Made by a program: the position numbers and the translations under genes. The notes below the pieces were generated by a model. It searched no databases. It worked only from the letters and a program-made list of their open reading frames with translations, and was not told the origin of the DNA. From Melanocharis versteri (Eukaryota; Chordata; Aves; Passeriformes; Melanocharitidae), in contig VZTG01008547.1 of NCBI GenBank assembly GCA_013397845.1, positions 1,230,008 to 1,294,007 of the forward strand: a stretch of 64,000 nt of DNA, read 5' to 3'. This document shows, piece by piece, positions 27,201-41,800 of this stretch; position 1 is the stretch's first letter, and every line of letters begins with the position of its first letter.

Positions 27201-29048
27201 AGCAGAGGACTGAACCCAATTTATGCGTGTTCAGGTGTGCTATGCTTGCACAACCTGGGGCTTTATGTCGCACGGAGAGGAAACTGTGTGAGTTCTCCAC
27301 AAAACAGCTACAGGACCAACTGCTGGCCAGAACATCCTATAGTTTTAGGTTGCTGGCACACTACCCATTTCCAGGCTACATGAGTATAGAGGTGGGAAAC
27401 ACCAAAGAAAATAACTAAGATGGAACTCGTGTAACTTAACAAAGATATCAGTTATGCTGTACTCCTTTGTCTGCCACTGTAAAAACAAAAAAAAACAACG
27501 AGAACCCCCTAAAGTGTGAGTGGAGAGAAATAAGACTCTTTTCACTTCACTGCTAAAGTAGACATCTGAAATAATGTAGACTTCTGACTCTGTAAGAAAT
27601 TCTCTCTCCTGCATTGGGAGCAAATCCGAGCCAAGAGGCTCGGCTGCAGTCACCAACATTACAGATGAATAGATGAATCCCACCCATCCTGCCTGGTGCA
27701 TTACATCACAGTGTATTTCAGATTACTCGCTGGCAGTTGGATGTTTCAGTACAAATACAACGTACTTCAGAGGATGGTATTTCTGATTAGGCAGATGAAG
27801 ATTTTAATTTCAGTCTAAGTGAAATGACCAGGGAGTCCACTGTAATATTATCCTCCCTGATAATAAAAAAAGACAGCAGAGCCATAACAATTCTTCAGCA
27901 TCTACCAGGTACGTTCAAAGCCCCCAGATTTAGAAGCAGATTGGGCAGAGTCACCAAAGCAGCTGTGCTTTCCCTGGCTGCTTGGGGGGGCAGCTGTCAG
28001 GGCACTGCTTCTTTCCAGGTTCTCTTCAGTCACCCCATCCATACATACTAGCCCTGCTGGTTTGTGCCTATAAAGCAGGTGGAACACAAAGGAATCTGGC
28101 AGAAATTGTACCAGCAAACCCCAAAGGGAAGTTGGGTCTGCCTCTGAGCTCAACACAGACCTGGAACTAAAGTTGTACCTTTTGTAGCCCCTCAAAGTCC
28201 AAGCAAGCATCCCCCTCATCCAAGGACAGGCCGGTTCTGGTTTGGGTTTTGTCTTTTAATCAATTCTGCCCTTGCTGTGCGAGTTCCCATCTCTGTGATG
28301 GAGATCTCTGCGGGGCTCTGCCCACTTTTATTCCCAGCAGAATAGGCCATTGTCACACACTCTACATAGGGACTATATTTGGACAGGTCATAATCGCCCG
28401 TTTTGAATGTATTACACCACAGTGTCCTCTGATGCCTTTCTCTCCCTGTGGGTAACTCCAGCCCTGGATTTTTCAAAACAACAAATCTTGGTTCCTTGAA
28501 GGACAACTTTTGAGAAATGGGGCAATGTGCAACCAAAACAGAGCGACGGGAACCAAGAGACTTGGTGTTTAAACAAGAATCCTGCTGTTATCCTCAGGGA
28601 AGGGCCCTTCACTTCACATATCCCTATTTTCTCTCGCTCTGTCAAAATGTGAATTGATGAAAAGCAGCTGAGAGTCCTTGCCACCACGGCAGTTTTTCAT
28701 CACTCTGCAAGATTCAGCCCAATGTAAGGAAATTACTTTTTTTCCCTTCCAGCTTCAGGCAGTTTGAAGCTTGAATACAAAAGAAAATGCAGCAAGTCTA
28801 ACACAGGGAAAGGAAATGCATATTTGTATGTCTTCATAGCTTCTAATTAGTTTTGTAATATTTATACAATACCTAAGAAGCACTGGCAGATCCCTTTCTG
28901 TAGATATAAATGGATGTATAAATGAAATCTTTCATGTGAAATAAGAAAAAACGCATTCAAATTGAACAGAAATGTTCCCATCTAAACATCTGGCTGATGC
29001 AAAACTAAGGATTCATCTTAAATCATAGATTTGCTAGTCACTTGTCGC

Positions 29049-29122
29049 TCAGGGGCACACTAGCAAACCTATGTCTGGCAAAGTCAGGGGCACACTAGCA
29101 AACCTATGTCTGGCAAAGTCAG
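29049..29122. repeat. 35-bp tandem duplication (two copies)
   Basis: Two exact adjacent copies of a 35-bp unit (29051-29085 and 29086-29120). Each begins AGGGGCACACTAGCAAACC and ends GGCAAAGTC, with two shared bases at either edge. The exact identity suggests either a recent duplication or an assembly artefact. Confidence 0.97.
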
Positions 29123-29166
29123 AGCTTGAGAACCCACACATTTCTCACAGAATAATTTTCCTTTAA

Positions 29167-29199
29167 AAACAAACAACCAAACCAACCAACCAACCAAAC
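29167..29199. repeat. AAAC/AACC simple repeat
   Basis: Interrupted array of AAAC then AACC units in the 16-kb intron. Confidence 0.9.
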
Positions 29200-30058
29200 T
29201 CTGGCTTTCCCATTAGAAGTCTTGAAAGCAGCTCTGCATCTTCCAGTCAGCTGATTTTATGATCACTAGCTCGAGAACATAAAATGGTTCGGTGGCTAAT
29301 CCAAGTCCCTCATGGAAGAGCAGACTCTGTGCTAACATGCACACAGGACATGTGTTCACTAGCACATACAATTTTAACGCTGAGTGCTAATTTAAGAACC
29401 AATATTTTCAGCCTAGGTAAGCCTGCGTGCGCACGACAGCAGAGCAAGCAGCGGGGCTATGCTGCCATCAAGTGGACACACATCGCTGAATTGTAAATAT
29501 CTTTCTGGAGCAGTAAAGATAACAGTATTTCAGGGCTGTACTAAAAATTTTGGAGTTTTTTAACACCATGCTGAAAAACGTCTGCATTCTCCAGCTGGTA
29601 AATTATTCATATGCAAATTATTGGGACAGATTTTACAGTAAACTCTCCCAGGTTCTCTGGCAACCTTCAGTCGCTATAATCACAAGGGAAAAATCTGTTT
29701 GTGCACTCCTCAGATATATGACTATGTCCTATTTAAAATCCCAGATTAGATCAGATGTGTGGAAGCCTCAGTGGTAAAAAAAGGGGTTTGGGGTCCTTTC
29801 AAATTGACGTTGAGAATGGGGCTCTAAGGAGTGCCCTTGTGATGGCAGAAGAAAGATTTTTCACTATCTACAAGCTGACAGAAAACCATTAAAATGCCTA
29901 AAAGCTGCTGACGAAAAGTTAATTCATGGTCCAAAAGTTTAGCTCTAGTGAGCATGCTCTACTTCATGCAATTTTTGGCTTCTTCGCAGCTTTTTTTTCT
30001 GGCATTCTATAGCAAAGTTTATCAAAGCTTCTGTCTTTACAGCCAGTTCCCACTGAGC

Positions 30059-30080
30059 AAAAAAAAAAAAAAANAAAAAA
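30059..30080. repeat. Poly-A run with one undetermined base
   Basis: About 20 A residues interrupted by a single N at 30074, probably a base-calling ambiguity in the homopolymer. Confidence 0.9.
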
Positions 30081-33000
30081 CCACAGCTCACTGAAACATG
30101 ATGGTTCTCTTCTTAGCCTGAAAACGTTGCTTAAATCACTGTTCCAATTTTTAAGAATAGCTTCATGGAATAAACGAATTTTATACGTTTTACAGTATGT
30201 CTCTCAGATAAGATAAACTAAATATAAGTTTTTAAAAGGAAATAATCTAATTTTTATCTCCATTCACAAAGCTATTATATATATATATTAGTGAAATATG
30301 AAGTATGTTTTCTATTGCTTTTTATACCAGCATTCTTACGGAAAAAAAAATAAAAAATTTAAAAGTGGAGCTACGGACAATACTCCCCTCTAGGGGCAGA
30401 AACAGAATTTGCAGCATTCCATTCAGCAGTGCTTCATTCGTAAATCACATTAGCAAAATAAAACTAATAGGTCCTCCCAAGTGAAAGACAACCAGAATTA
30501 TTAAATCATTCCCCACAGAGAACACGGCTGTCAGTGAAATCTGTCTAGAGGACATGTTGTGTTCCTATATTCACGCAGGAGGGCTTTAATGCCACACATA
30601 TACAGAAGCCCATTTATCAGATTTCCCTAGCAACACACATCCCATCAACTTCTGACCCAGACAACGTACCATCAAATGCAGTATGCGAGGAGTGCATTTT
30701 TCTTTATAAGTAAACACGTGTGTCATGGAAACGTATGTCCTGACAAGTGCTAAAGCTGGAAGTTTGCTCAGCTGATCATACTTGGTATATTTGGAGGTGA
30801 AATGGGATGGAAGGTCAGCATTGGCTCGGCTGCTTTCCTCCCCTTCATTCAGGCAGCCAGATGCAAGGTTGCAAAAGCAATTCAGGCATCTCTGTCAATG
30901 ACAGAGGGTCCAATCCTCCCCACACAGAATACTCCTACGTACAGTCTGGGAAGCTCGCAATTCCTCCTTGGAAACGAGGCGAATGCAGAGCTAACAGAGG
31001 GTTGTCTACACATCCCCAGATCCTGAGAACTGAGTAAGCCTGATGGGAGCTACAGGAACTGGGGCTGAAGCTTCAGTTGAAACTCAGTACCTTCACAACG
31101 CACTTCCACTGACACAAGCAGCTCTCCCCCAAAAAAACCCAGTGCTGTCTATCTTCTCAAGGAAAGCCATCCTAGGTAACTGCTAGCTGTTACCTTTGCT
31201 GGGACACTTAAGGAAGCTGAAAGGGCTGGCTGCTTGTCACAGTCACCTCTGAACAGGTTGGGATGGGATCCTCAAGCCACCTTGTGGCATGGTTCTGCTT
31301 TTAAAGGAGCACAGCTCCATGCATGTTACAAAAGCAGGCTCCTGACTCATGTTTAAGCAGAAGGGCATAGACACTTTAAAGTTATTACTTGTAATAGTGG
31401 AAAGCAAGCTGATTTAAAAGCTTTGCACTCTATTTCTTACCACATATACCGTGGTTAGTAGAAATTTTATTTCCACAGACAATATTCTAACCAAAAAAAA
31501 GTTACGTTGCATGTTCCTTTAGGTTACAAAAGCATCCTGTTTCTTTCTGTAGTCTACAAAATAATCAATCCCAAAAAATCAGGGGAAAAGGAGCTGAGTG
31601 GGATGATGAGAAAGTCTGCGTCACATCCATATTTTTCTCCAGCTGCATATGCTGAGCTTTTCCTCAGTAGGGTACCTGTGGCACCTGACAATCCTGTGCC
31701 ATTTTCACCAGAGAGACACCTCGACAGAGTAACTCAGATTCAGTGATGAGCTCACCCAGGTCTAGTTCACCAAAGTCTCACTCGGCTAGCTGTTGTGGCT
31801 TAGCTCCTCACCTCATGAATCAGGGCTTCCCTGCATTTCTTTAACACTGCAAAAAACAGTGCTTGCATGGAAATTGTGCAATCTGCCCCGCAATGTAATG
31901 TTTTGCTCCAAGCTGAATGTGAGTCTGATCTGGACTTCACTTACACAGGTAATTTACACAGATAATCGGGAATTGCCACTGCAGCAATCTCTGGAGTGGT
32001 ACTTATGTAGTCCAGTTTTACTTACGTAAAACCAGTGAGACTGGTTTCAAGGCTGGCAGTACTAACTTTTTTGTGAAAAGAAGTTTCTCTGATAGCTATT
32101 TGGACTTTCAAGGGTGTCCATGTATCCTCACATTTTTTTGGTTTATTATTGTGGTGATCACTAGTTTGGGGCTAGTAAGAACAGTAACACACATAGTAGA
32201 AGAGAAAATTAGGATGGGGTTTTTTTTCTTCTTTTAAACACGACTTGTATCATGTCTAAGTCTTTTTAGTGCTAATGCAGTTACAACTGGGATGGTCTAA
32301 AGCTGTAAGGACATATGCAAAGATACCCTGTATCTCCTTTTCCTTCCAGAAGAAGGGATTTAAGACTAGGGCCAAAAAAATCAAACATGTCTAAAACACC
32401 TGAAATAAAACCTGGGAGGTTCCAGGTCTCTGTGTATGGAAGCACAACCCTCTTGAGACTCAAAAGTCTTAACAACTGGGCCCATGAGCGAGCTTGGGAC
32501 TCGTACTCCCAACAAGCAGGACTGTGTGGCCCCACAGCAGGACACAGCACTGGCCGGAGCTCGGCTTCCCACACGTGGCTGGGGGTCACCTGCTGAAAAC
32601 CCAGTCATCTCAGCACCCAGCTTCAGGCTCCTGAGCACTTTGCTGGGTCTCAGGCATCACTCTGGGCTTGTATATGGAAAGCTCAGAATAAGCCTTTGCT
32701 GCTCAGTAGGTTTTTCCTCTTATCTCTTTTCCAAATTGTCCATATGACTATGGTCTCAGAGAAAACCCTGTTGAAGATAGACAGCAGTCCTAACTACTAC
32801 AGCCGAATTACTTTTAATGAGCAAATTACCATACACTAATGTGGGATTTGTCCTGAAAAGAATTTCAGACACCTAAAATCATCGATATTGTATCTTCTAC
32901 CTATGTTATGCAATGATGATGCTTGGCAATGTACTCAAATCAGAAGAGGGGTACAACTCTGAAGATCTGAGACAGCCATTTGCTTCTCTGCAATATAATG

Positions 33001-33519
33001 TCTGAGCTTTGTTTGCAGGATTGTACTTCCTAAAGCAGCTTCACAGTGCTGCTAGCTTATGTTATTTATCCCCATGATCACTTGCCTTTTAGCACTATTA
33101 GTCAAATTAATGAAAAAAATACAACAAAAGCTCCAAGGGTTCAAGATGTACTGCCCCAGAACAAAGTCTCAGTTTCTGGTCTTGGATACTGTTCTCCTGC
33201 AGTCTGCACTACAGCTGCAAATACAAACAGTAAGAGAGAACAGATCATCATAAAAAACCTGAACTGAATCATCAAATCTGTTGAGAATATGCTTTCCATT
33301 TAATCAAAAGAAATATTTAAGCACTAGCAGTATTCAGAAGCTACAAATTAATTTGTACTTGTAGGCAGCAATTATGTTTTCCATTTTTCTTGATATTCAC
33401 ATAAATATGAGCGAAAGATTGGTTCTCTGGCTCTACTGGAAGTGGAGAAAGTGATGCTCCCCACAAGTAATTTTGGTTATCTGGGAATCAGCATCAGAAG
33501 AAATCAGTCCTGGCTATTA

Positions 33520-33852
<333 letters not shown>

Positions 33853-33920
33853 CATTTCTGTGTCTGACACAGGACCAAAACTGGTAACATAGATGTCTGT
33901 TTTCACCTGAGTTATTCTCT
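33853..33920 (-). CDS. GABRA5: GABRA5 68-bp exon, extracellular beta-strand 1
   Basis: This 68-bp exon encodes the segment running from RITQVKTD to SDTEM, the first beta-strand region of the ligand-binding domain in the Cys-loop receptor fold. The acceptor is TTACAG (AG at 33921-33922) and the donor GTAAGT (33847-33852). The opening AG completes the Glu codon begun in the previous exon, and the exon closes cleanly after the Met codon ATG (phase 0). The size is the standard one for this exon across the GABA-A subunit genes. The intron to the next exon is only 111 bp, so the two exons sit almost side by side. Nothing unusual was seen in the coding sequence. Confidence 0.95.
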
Positions 33921-34167
33921 CTGTAATAAACATAGGCTCCACATTAGTAATTGCTTTAAAATGCAAATACATACTTGCAATGCTTTTTTCTATCAATTCC
34001 TGAATCACTCAAAAATCCCCAAAAGACTGAAATTAGGAGCATGCTTGAGGAGGCATATCATCCTAGATCAAATGCAGTTGTTGACCTTTGGGAGTCCAGG
34101 CTCTGTTCTTATAATCAGAAAGAAACCGGCCCATCAAGTGTGCATCTCCTCTGACTGACAGGTTTTG

Positions 34168-34790
34168 ATCATAGAAACACAGAATGGTTTGGGTTGGAAG
34201 GGACCTTAAAGATCATCTAGTTACAACCCCCTGCCATGGGCAGGGACACCTTCCACTAGATCAAGTTGCTCAGATCTCCATCCAACCTAGCCTTGACTAC
34301 TTCCAGGGATGGGGTATCCACGGCTTCTCTGGGAAACCTGTTCCAGTGCCTCATCACCATCAAGGTAAAGAATTTCTTCCTAATACCTAATCTAAATCTA
34401 CCCTCTTCCAGTTTAAAACCATCACCCCTCATCCTATCACTGCACTCCCATCTTTCCTCTAAGCACCTTTACGCAATGGAAGGTTTCTATAAAGTTTCCC
34501 CAGAGCCTTCTCTTCTCCAGGCTGAAGAACCCCAACTCTCTCATCATGTCTTCACAGGAAAGGTACTCCAGCCTTCTCATCATCTTGGTAGCCTCCCCTG
34601 GACTCGCTCCAACAGGTTCATGTCCTTCTTATGCTGGGGTTCCAGAGCTGGACACAGTACTCACAAAAGCAGAGGGGAAGAATCTCCTCCCTCAACTTGC
34701 TGGCCGCCTTTCTTTTGATGCATCCCAGGATGCGATTGGCTTTCCGGGCTGTCACTGCACACTGCCAGCACTTACGCAATACCTACCACA
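34168..34790 (-). mobile_element. CR1 LINE 3' part in GABRA5 intron
   Basis: On the plus strand it begins with the reverse complement of the CR1 tail: ATCATAGAAACACAGAATGG, then TTTGGGTTGGAAGGGACC, TTAAAGATCATCTAGTT and CCTGCCATGGGCAGGGACACC. It continues through AACCTGTTCCAGTGCCTCA, CTCTTCTCCAGGCTGAA, TTCCAGAGCTGGACACAGTA and GATGCATCCCAGGATGC. The tail is better preserved than in most other copies here, suggesting a younger insertion. Its orientation is the same as the gene. The 3' end lies about 250 bp upstream of the 68-bp exon. The 150-codon frame on the opposite strand is an antisense artefact. Confidence 0.95.
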
Positions 34791-35717
34791 GGATGAGATG
34801 AAGTGTATCTTGGAAGGACCTACTCCCTTCTGCTGGCTTGGGTGATCTGCCTGAGTTCAGACATCTATCAGAGATGTCCGAAGTTAGGTCAAATTATCTC
34901 TACCCTAGAGTCTCTAAGTCCTTCTGGCATCTTTTCAAATCCAGGTCTAATTTAATTTAAGGGCAGAAATTTCAGAAGTTTGTTATGTAAGATAAAAAGC
35001 ATCAAGCCCTATTTTCAAGCATCTCTGTGTAAAGTGAGAGGAGAAGGAGAGAAAGGGATGAAAGCAATGTGTTGGTCTCACAAGAGGAAGGGGTGGGGGT
35101 AGCCAGATTAAAAAAGGGCCAGGAAGAAACATAACAGATGGTTTACACATGGGTAGAAAATGAGAGAAATCTGGGGGAAAGAGAGCTGAAGGAGGGCTCA
35201 ACAAGGTTAGGATGGCAACCACTATTCACATGCTACGGTTTTAAAATAGCTGCTGTAGAGGTTATCAAAAAGACATATCAATACAGATTTGCTGTACTTG
35301 TCTAAATATGGATGGTTTGGGGTTCTGTTTTTAAAAGAGATACGCATTACCAACATAATTTCATACAGGCTGACCAGTAAGGGAACCTTGCAGCAACCTG
35401 CTAGCATAATGTCTTGCTCACCTCAGGAAGTACCAGGAAGAAAAACACAAACTGTATTCAATTACAGAAAAAAGTATATCACAGATGCTCTCCTAAGCCA
35501 ACCTCAGATGACCTGAATGACTGAAAGAACACGACTTCTCAGCAATCTTTTTCTTGTGCCCCATTTGCTAGGAGACAAATCTACTTTCTGGACTTAGTTT
35601 AATTAGTCAAACCCAAGTCCCTTGTCACAGCCAAGAGCAGGTACCCACTTGAGAGGGCACCACGCAGAGGACGGTCCCGTCTAGCGGGGGACCGGCTGAG
35701 CCGACGCGTTATCCTAC
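34791..35717. other. GABRA5 intron between 122-bp and 68-bp exons, right part
   Basis: Non-coding intron sequence. A purine-rich patch lies at about 35035-35100 and a GC-rich stretch with several CpGs at about 35650-35717 next to the donor. No other feature was recognised. Confidence 0.6.
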
Positions 35718-35839
35718 CTCCCAGTCCTGGGCGCAGTCTGTTGTCGTAGCCGTCCAGCAGACCGTCCAAGATCCTGGTGAATATAGTGATGTTATCATTG
35801 GCCTCCTCTTTTACTGATGGCGTTGGCGTTTGTGAAAAG
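35718..35839 (-). CDS. GABRA5: GABRA5 exon encoding mature N-terminus
   Basis: This 122-bp exon encodes about 40 residues, beginning FSQTPTPSVKEEANDN and ending NRLRPGLG. It forms the start of the mature extracellular domain. It contains the N-glycosylation sequon Asn-Ile-Thr and the TRILDGLLDGYDNRLRPG helix region typical of GABA-A alpha subunits. The acceptor is ACAG just right of 35839 and the donor is GTAGG at 35713-35717. It starts with the last base of a Gly codon (GG|C) and ends with the first base of a Glu codon (G|AG), both matching the neighbouring exons. The short stretch after the signal peptide differs from the mammalian sequence more than the rest, as expected for this part of the family. 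The local DNA is rather GC-rich just past the donor. Confidence 0.94.
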
Positions 35840-38800
35840 CTGTTTCATGCAAACGAAAGGAAACATGGCAAACGTCAGGCTCGGTTTCAAGGGGCTTCAG
35901 TCTCGAGGGAACTTTGCGATGGAGCCTCCAAGCCTCTGTCCTCTCCTGCTGCTCCTGAATAGCACAGGGAGCTGCAGCCATTTATTTCATCATTACTAGA
36001 AACTCGTAAATAGCTCTCCCTGGAGGAGGACCTAAAGAAGGACCCATGCCAAGGAGGTAAAATCCTGGGATGTGGGATCGGGGCACACCTGAGCCATTTG
36101 ACCTTTGTCCATAATGCACAGGTAGATCCCTGTCCCCTGTGCTACCCTGCCCCACATCAGCCCCGCCAGCTCCCCAGTGCTGGCATGGCTCCATCCACAG
36201 CAGCAAGGTCAGCTCACAGCACCAGCAAAAACTGTTACTGGTTTTCCGCAGATTAGCGCTCCATTCTTTGGGAACTTCATCAGCTGGCAGGGGAGCTGTA
36301 TGAGCAGCACAGGTGTGCCTGGGAATGCACCTTCAAGTATGCCTGAAGGGGCTGTTCAATCTTTAAATGCCAAACAGCTTCTAATTTTCAAAGTTTCTGT
36401 AATTTTTTGCCAGAACAAAGGCTGAACTCTAACTTTATTTGAGGATAACAAACTCCTACTACATTCAAAAATCCCACTGGGGTATCACTGGGGTATCTGA
36501 AAAAACATACTGCTGTACAGAAAACACAGCTCGTCACTCCTCCTCTCTCTTTTGCATAAATTAGTTCTCCCTTGTAGTATGCAAATAACAGCAATGTGTA
36601 GTGGGCCTCATTCCATATCTTTTGGGCCAGATTTGTTTTTATTCCGAACACTTTTTTATTTCATCATTTTATCCATGGCTCAGACCTAGGAAGCTGCTCC
36701 CAGCACAACTAACAACTTGCATTTTAAAATCTGTTTGATTTTCATTTAAAGATGCTTAGGAGAATCCCCTGCTTATTAATGCCTTTGCTTACCTAAAGAA
36801 TAGACATGGGAGATTATCCATAAGCAGGCTTCACCTGCAGCAAGCAGTGAGCATCCCTTAAGACAGCTCACACTAGGGGCTTATTCAAGATTCAGCCTCT
36901 GCTGAGATCACCAGCAAACACTCCAGCTATGACAGGGCTGACACCGCCCCACAAGGAACTGTACCCTGCCTCATGCACCCTGCCAGCAGGCAGGAATAGC
37001 TTACACTCAGCAGCCTGAACTCGATGGAAGACAGTCATCGAGAGATAAAAAAACAAATAAATAAAAAGAATCCATGTTTATTTACTACCAGTCCCCAGGG
37101 AAATAAATCGGTAAATAGAGAAGCTCAGAGCAGCTCTCTGAACAGCTTTCCTTGCAGAACGCTTCTAACATACGTGTTTGCCCTACCTAACAGAATAGGA
37201 TTCATACAAAGAAAGACAAAGGGACCTCAACCTGGTTTTACCTGCATAAGGTTTCCACTAGTAAGACGTCACTGACACCCCTGTAATGCATATAGAAGTT
37301 TTAGTGACACCAGACTCAGAACAAGCTGCTCTCGGCCATGTATCCCCTCACACACACGGGAACCCCGAGTCCTGCGCTCACTCCCTTTACAGTTTGTATG
37401 CTTCTGCTGAAAAAGGAAAGGATTGCAAAGCCTCTCAGGACGGGGGAGTAAGGCCGTGTGGAGGGAGCACCGGTCTGATTCCCTGAAATACTGAAGCCCA
37501 CGAAAATGCCTGGTTGAGGAGTTTTTCTAGGGCCTAAGTGCAGCTGGCACTGCTGCAACCATCAGCAAGCTCCACACTGCAGAGCCCAAGGCCACCAAGG
37601 ATCTCCCCTCGCTGCAGGTGGAGGCATTGCCACAAATCTTGTCTATTTTTCATCTCCACGGTCAAAAGACCACATTAATTCTGTTTTCTATGCTGTGACC
37701 ACAAGCTGTAGTGAACAACAGAGGCAGACAAGATCGCGGATGTGTTTGACTACAATGAAAGACAGTTAATCCAGCAGATGCAAACTGGTTATGGAAACGT
37801 TAGACATGGTTTCAGGCTGGACCATTCCAGAAAAAAGACTGTACACTTTTTTGTTAATTGTAAGTGAAGGGATTCACCATTTAAAAGTGAATATTCACAA
37901 GTAGCAGCCTAACAAATGCAAACCTGAGACTGAACTTAAAGACTTCCTTTACATGCAGCAACCACAACTAATGCTTTGATAAAATCCTAGTATAAAGCAT
38001 GAAAATCCAGTACACCTAGAATACTATTTTCGACTTTTCTCATCTATTTTATCTTCTTTTTTTTTCATAAGAAAGAGATATGCATCATGCTGTCTGCCTG
38101 CTACACCGCATCAACGTAGGAACCCATTTTCATTTTCCACTGCATCTGACAAAGAAGCAGAGAGATCAAACTTCATTTCATTCCTACAAGTTTCATGAGA
38201 AGCTGTGACTAGACAAGGGGAGAGCAATCTAAATTAGTGCCTCATTAAGTAAAAATGTGAGGTTAGCAGTCATCTATTCCCTCCGGCTCGCTGACTGGGC
38301 CACTCAGTATGCATGCAGCTCAGAAACAGCCTCATCAGGACCAGCCCCCCTCCTCTCTGATAATTAAGAGATATTGAGGAGACTTGCAGGGTCATTATGA
38401 AAGATCTTGGGAGAAGAGGACAGTAGAGGTAAAATGTAGGTGCTGCAATGGGAGATGGGAACAAGGGATATCAAATGTGGAGCTGGGATTATTGCAAAGA
38501 TACAGTGCTAGGGGCACAGGACACAAAGCTTCACTAGTTTCTCTGCTCTTGAAAAAGCTTGTTATTTTTAGTGCTTATGGCTGAATTCAAAGCCAGTTGA
38601 ACACTGAGGGAGGATTTCCATTGAACTATTTTTGTGGGGATGGGACAAAATATGCTTAGTTCTCATAACTGCTCCTCTCAATCTAACAAGAGTAATTGAT
38701 GCTGCTTCGTTCTATCTCAGCTATGTACATATTTCACAGGAGTAGTACACACACCCCACATACTGAAATACTTTTATTTCTCCACAACAAAAGCTAATTA

Positions 38801-41800
38801 ATAGAGGAAAAAGATGGAGAAACAACTATGCTGAAGACTAGTAAAAAGTCTGCACTTCTGCAAAACTGCAATCCAATTTAGATTTGGCAGATCACTTCAC
38901 CCAAAAAAGAAGGCATCTGATTCTGAATTTCAGTGAAATGCCAGTATTATGTGAAGTTGTATTTGTAGATGGAATGCTGTTTGCTCTTATGTAAGTGTTA
39001 CTTTTTCTGTCTTAACAGAAAGTTAGCATTTAATTTCTGTTATTGGGATTGCTGGTGAAATGCATGTTTTGAAGTAAGGGCTGAGGTTGTCATGACAAAA
39101 GACACATAAACTCTACTTGCAAAGTTACATGCATACATTAGATACTATATAGCTCAATCAATAGAGAGAAATAGGTGCTACCTACCCTAAACTAATTATT
39201 TCCACACAGCTAAGGATTAGGCTTTATCAACATATTAGTAGGTAAGCACATTATTGCCTCTCTGCAGTGAAAAATGTTTTTATAGCAGAAATTTTCAGTT
39301 AGGGATAAAAATAAATCTGGAAAAGAATCTTAGGGAAATGCTAAGAAAATTCAGAGATAATTGCATTTAAAGCTCATTATTGAACATAAACTAAACCAAC
39401 CAGGAATACTTCTCATCACATTTATTTAATATTGCAATTTCAGGGTAACTGAAAAAAACAGAAGCCACAGAAGGGGCCCATCAGTGTAAAATGTAATAAC
39501 TCTCTAAAGATGCTCAGTTACCTCTTCTGATGACTTCACCATTTACCATTTTAAACATCATTGTCTTTTTTGCCATCTAGTCAAAATCATGGCAAGTACT
39601 ATTCATGGCTTAGTTGTAATAAGAGGAAAATGCATGGTAGATATTTAATGATTTTCCCAAAACTTCTTTAAAAAAAAAAGTTAGGAATTTCTGAAAAAAT
39701 AACTGAGAAGTATTCTGCTATTGAAAGATATATTTTACTCTCTCTCTTTTAAGAGTAGTATTTCCAATAACTTGCTTTAATAGGATTGCAATTACATCTG
39801 GACTTCAGACAAATTAACAGTTTGTGGAAAAGACAGTGGGGAACACAAACTTTTGGAAAAAGCCAGCTGGCCAGACATCAAAGGAAATAGATTTACTTTT
39901 CCAAGTTAGCTTCTTGCCACCCCTTCCGTATGGATTCTTGAGATCTAAAAATGTTGATTTTGTGAATTTGTGCACTGAAGACTCAATTCTTTCACACAGG
40001 ATTAGAACAGAGGACTGACTAAAATGATTAAACTTTAATATTATTTTCAGGTCCTTAAAAAATAATTTAATTATTTTATTTAGCAAGAGCAGTGTTTTAC
40101 TACCTTCTGGGAAGGGGCAATTTGTGAGCAGTGCAGTGAAAGCCTGTTTTTCACAGGGTGACATCTTACAGTCCTCGACACCCTAATGCCCCTTTCGACA
40201 TCCTGAACTGCTTCCAGGGTCATTAAACACCTCAGTACTCTCAGCTCCCCAGGTCACTGACCTGCAGCTTCACTGGGAGGCACTGCATTCCAGGGCTTCC
40301 CCTGCACCAAGTACGAGCTGGATGGCCTGAGAGACACTCCTGCTCTTTGGCCAGCTGGCAGGCCAGAGATGCTGAAGCCGTTCGGCTGCTCGGCAGTGGG
40401 ACTGACTGATAACTCTCTGCCTTCTGCAAGCAGTCCTAGATAGCAATTTAGTCTTCCAGTTATTAAAATTGTCTAATGGGTTCGAAAAGCTATCTGGAGA
40501 TATGGAGAACAAAAGGAAGACAGAATAAAAAAAAATAAACAGTCAAGCATGACTGCATAAGGATACGATAATTCTTACAAAATTAGTCTTTAAAAATAAG
40601 AGGAAGAACTGCCTAGCATCACAAGTACTTGCAATGAGGCATCCCAGCAGAACTAACTGCTTAGGGCTGCAGAGACTAACTTGAAATAACAGCCTGAAGG
40701 AGAGGTATGTTTTGCCTAAATAGCAGGATTATGGTCTTAGTGATAAGGGCTGTGAGCTGGAGAAAAAGTATGTGAAACTACAGACACACCATGGACCGAA
40801 TTCTTCAGAGTGTACAGAGAAATACTGGGTTGGCTACACATAATTGGGATCTTCTGTTCTCTGTGTTTCTGCTATTATAAATATTATTAGCAGGTGGCAA
40901 CTATACTGTGGGTACATAAACAATGTCCATCCCTGTTGGTTTTGGCTCTTGGACAGATTTCTGAAATTGCACGTCCAAAACACAAACACTCCAGGACTGT
41001 GCATCACCAGTGTGACCCCATGGATGGCCTGGGACTTGCAAAGTAAGAGCTGGCCAGCTTGGTGCCAACCATGGGCTACCTCATCTCAGGGAGATCTGTG
41101 TGCAAGCAGCCACACATGGCACCGACCCTCACAGGGCTGCCACTACCTGGGCACTCCGAGGGCCCACAAGCAACCAGTGTTTTATCTCACCTGAACATAC
41201 TCTTCATGGTTGTGCTTGACTTTTAATCATTCTCTAGTTTTATTATGTATGTTTACTTCTGAGACAATTGTGAGCTACCTTGAAATGCTTAAGTAAAATA
41301 CCTTAACTTGTTAGAGCATTATACAACTCAAGGCTGAATTCAAGCAGGCTTGAAAAATCTTTCAGTCGTGCTGGACTGTTTCTGCAGAAGTAGATTCATA
41401 AAAACAGGAGGGGAGGGGACTTCACAACCTCTTCTCAGCTCATCTATATCTTTGAATTTTAATACAGTGATTTTTCTTTAGATAGCTGCTACCAATTATG
41501 TCTACAGTCCTCCCCTACTGCCTACTAATGCGAATAATTCTCGATAGTCATTACACATTTATGTTAAACATTAATCACAGTCTTTTGCTGAGATTTCTCA
41601 AGTAGCCTAGTAGATTGAGATACATAATTTCTGTTTATGTTACCAGGCATTGTGCATCAAAATCCCCCAAGGTGGCTTTGGCTATATCAGCAAAAACCGT
41701 ATTTATGATTTAATATAAATATGGAATGACTATGGAGAACTGTAGAAAAATATCTGCCTTCATCTGTAATGTCCTACAGTATTTTGATTTTTAATTTGTG

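Noticed and set aside
34266..34718. 150-codon open frame on the plus strand
   Set aside because: It reads the reverse complement of a CR1 3' region, which is non-coding in that direction.
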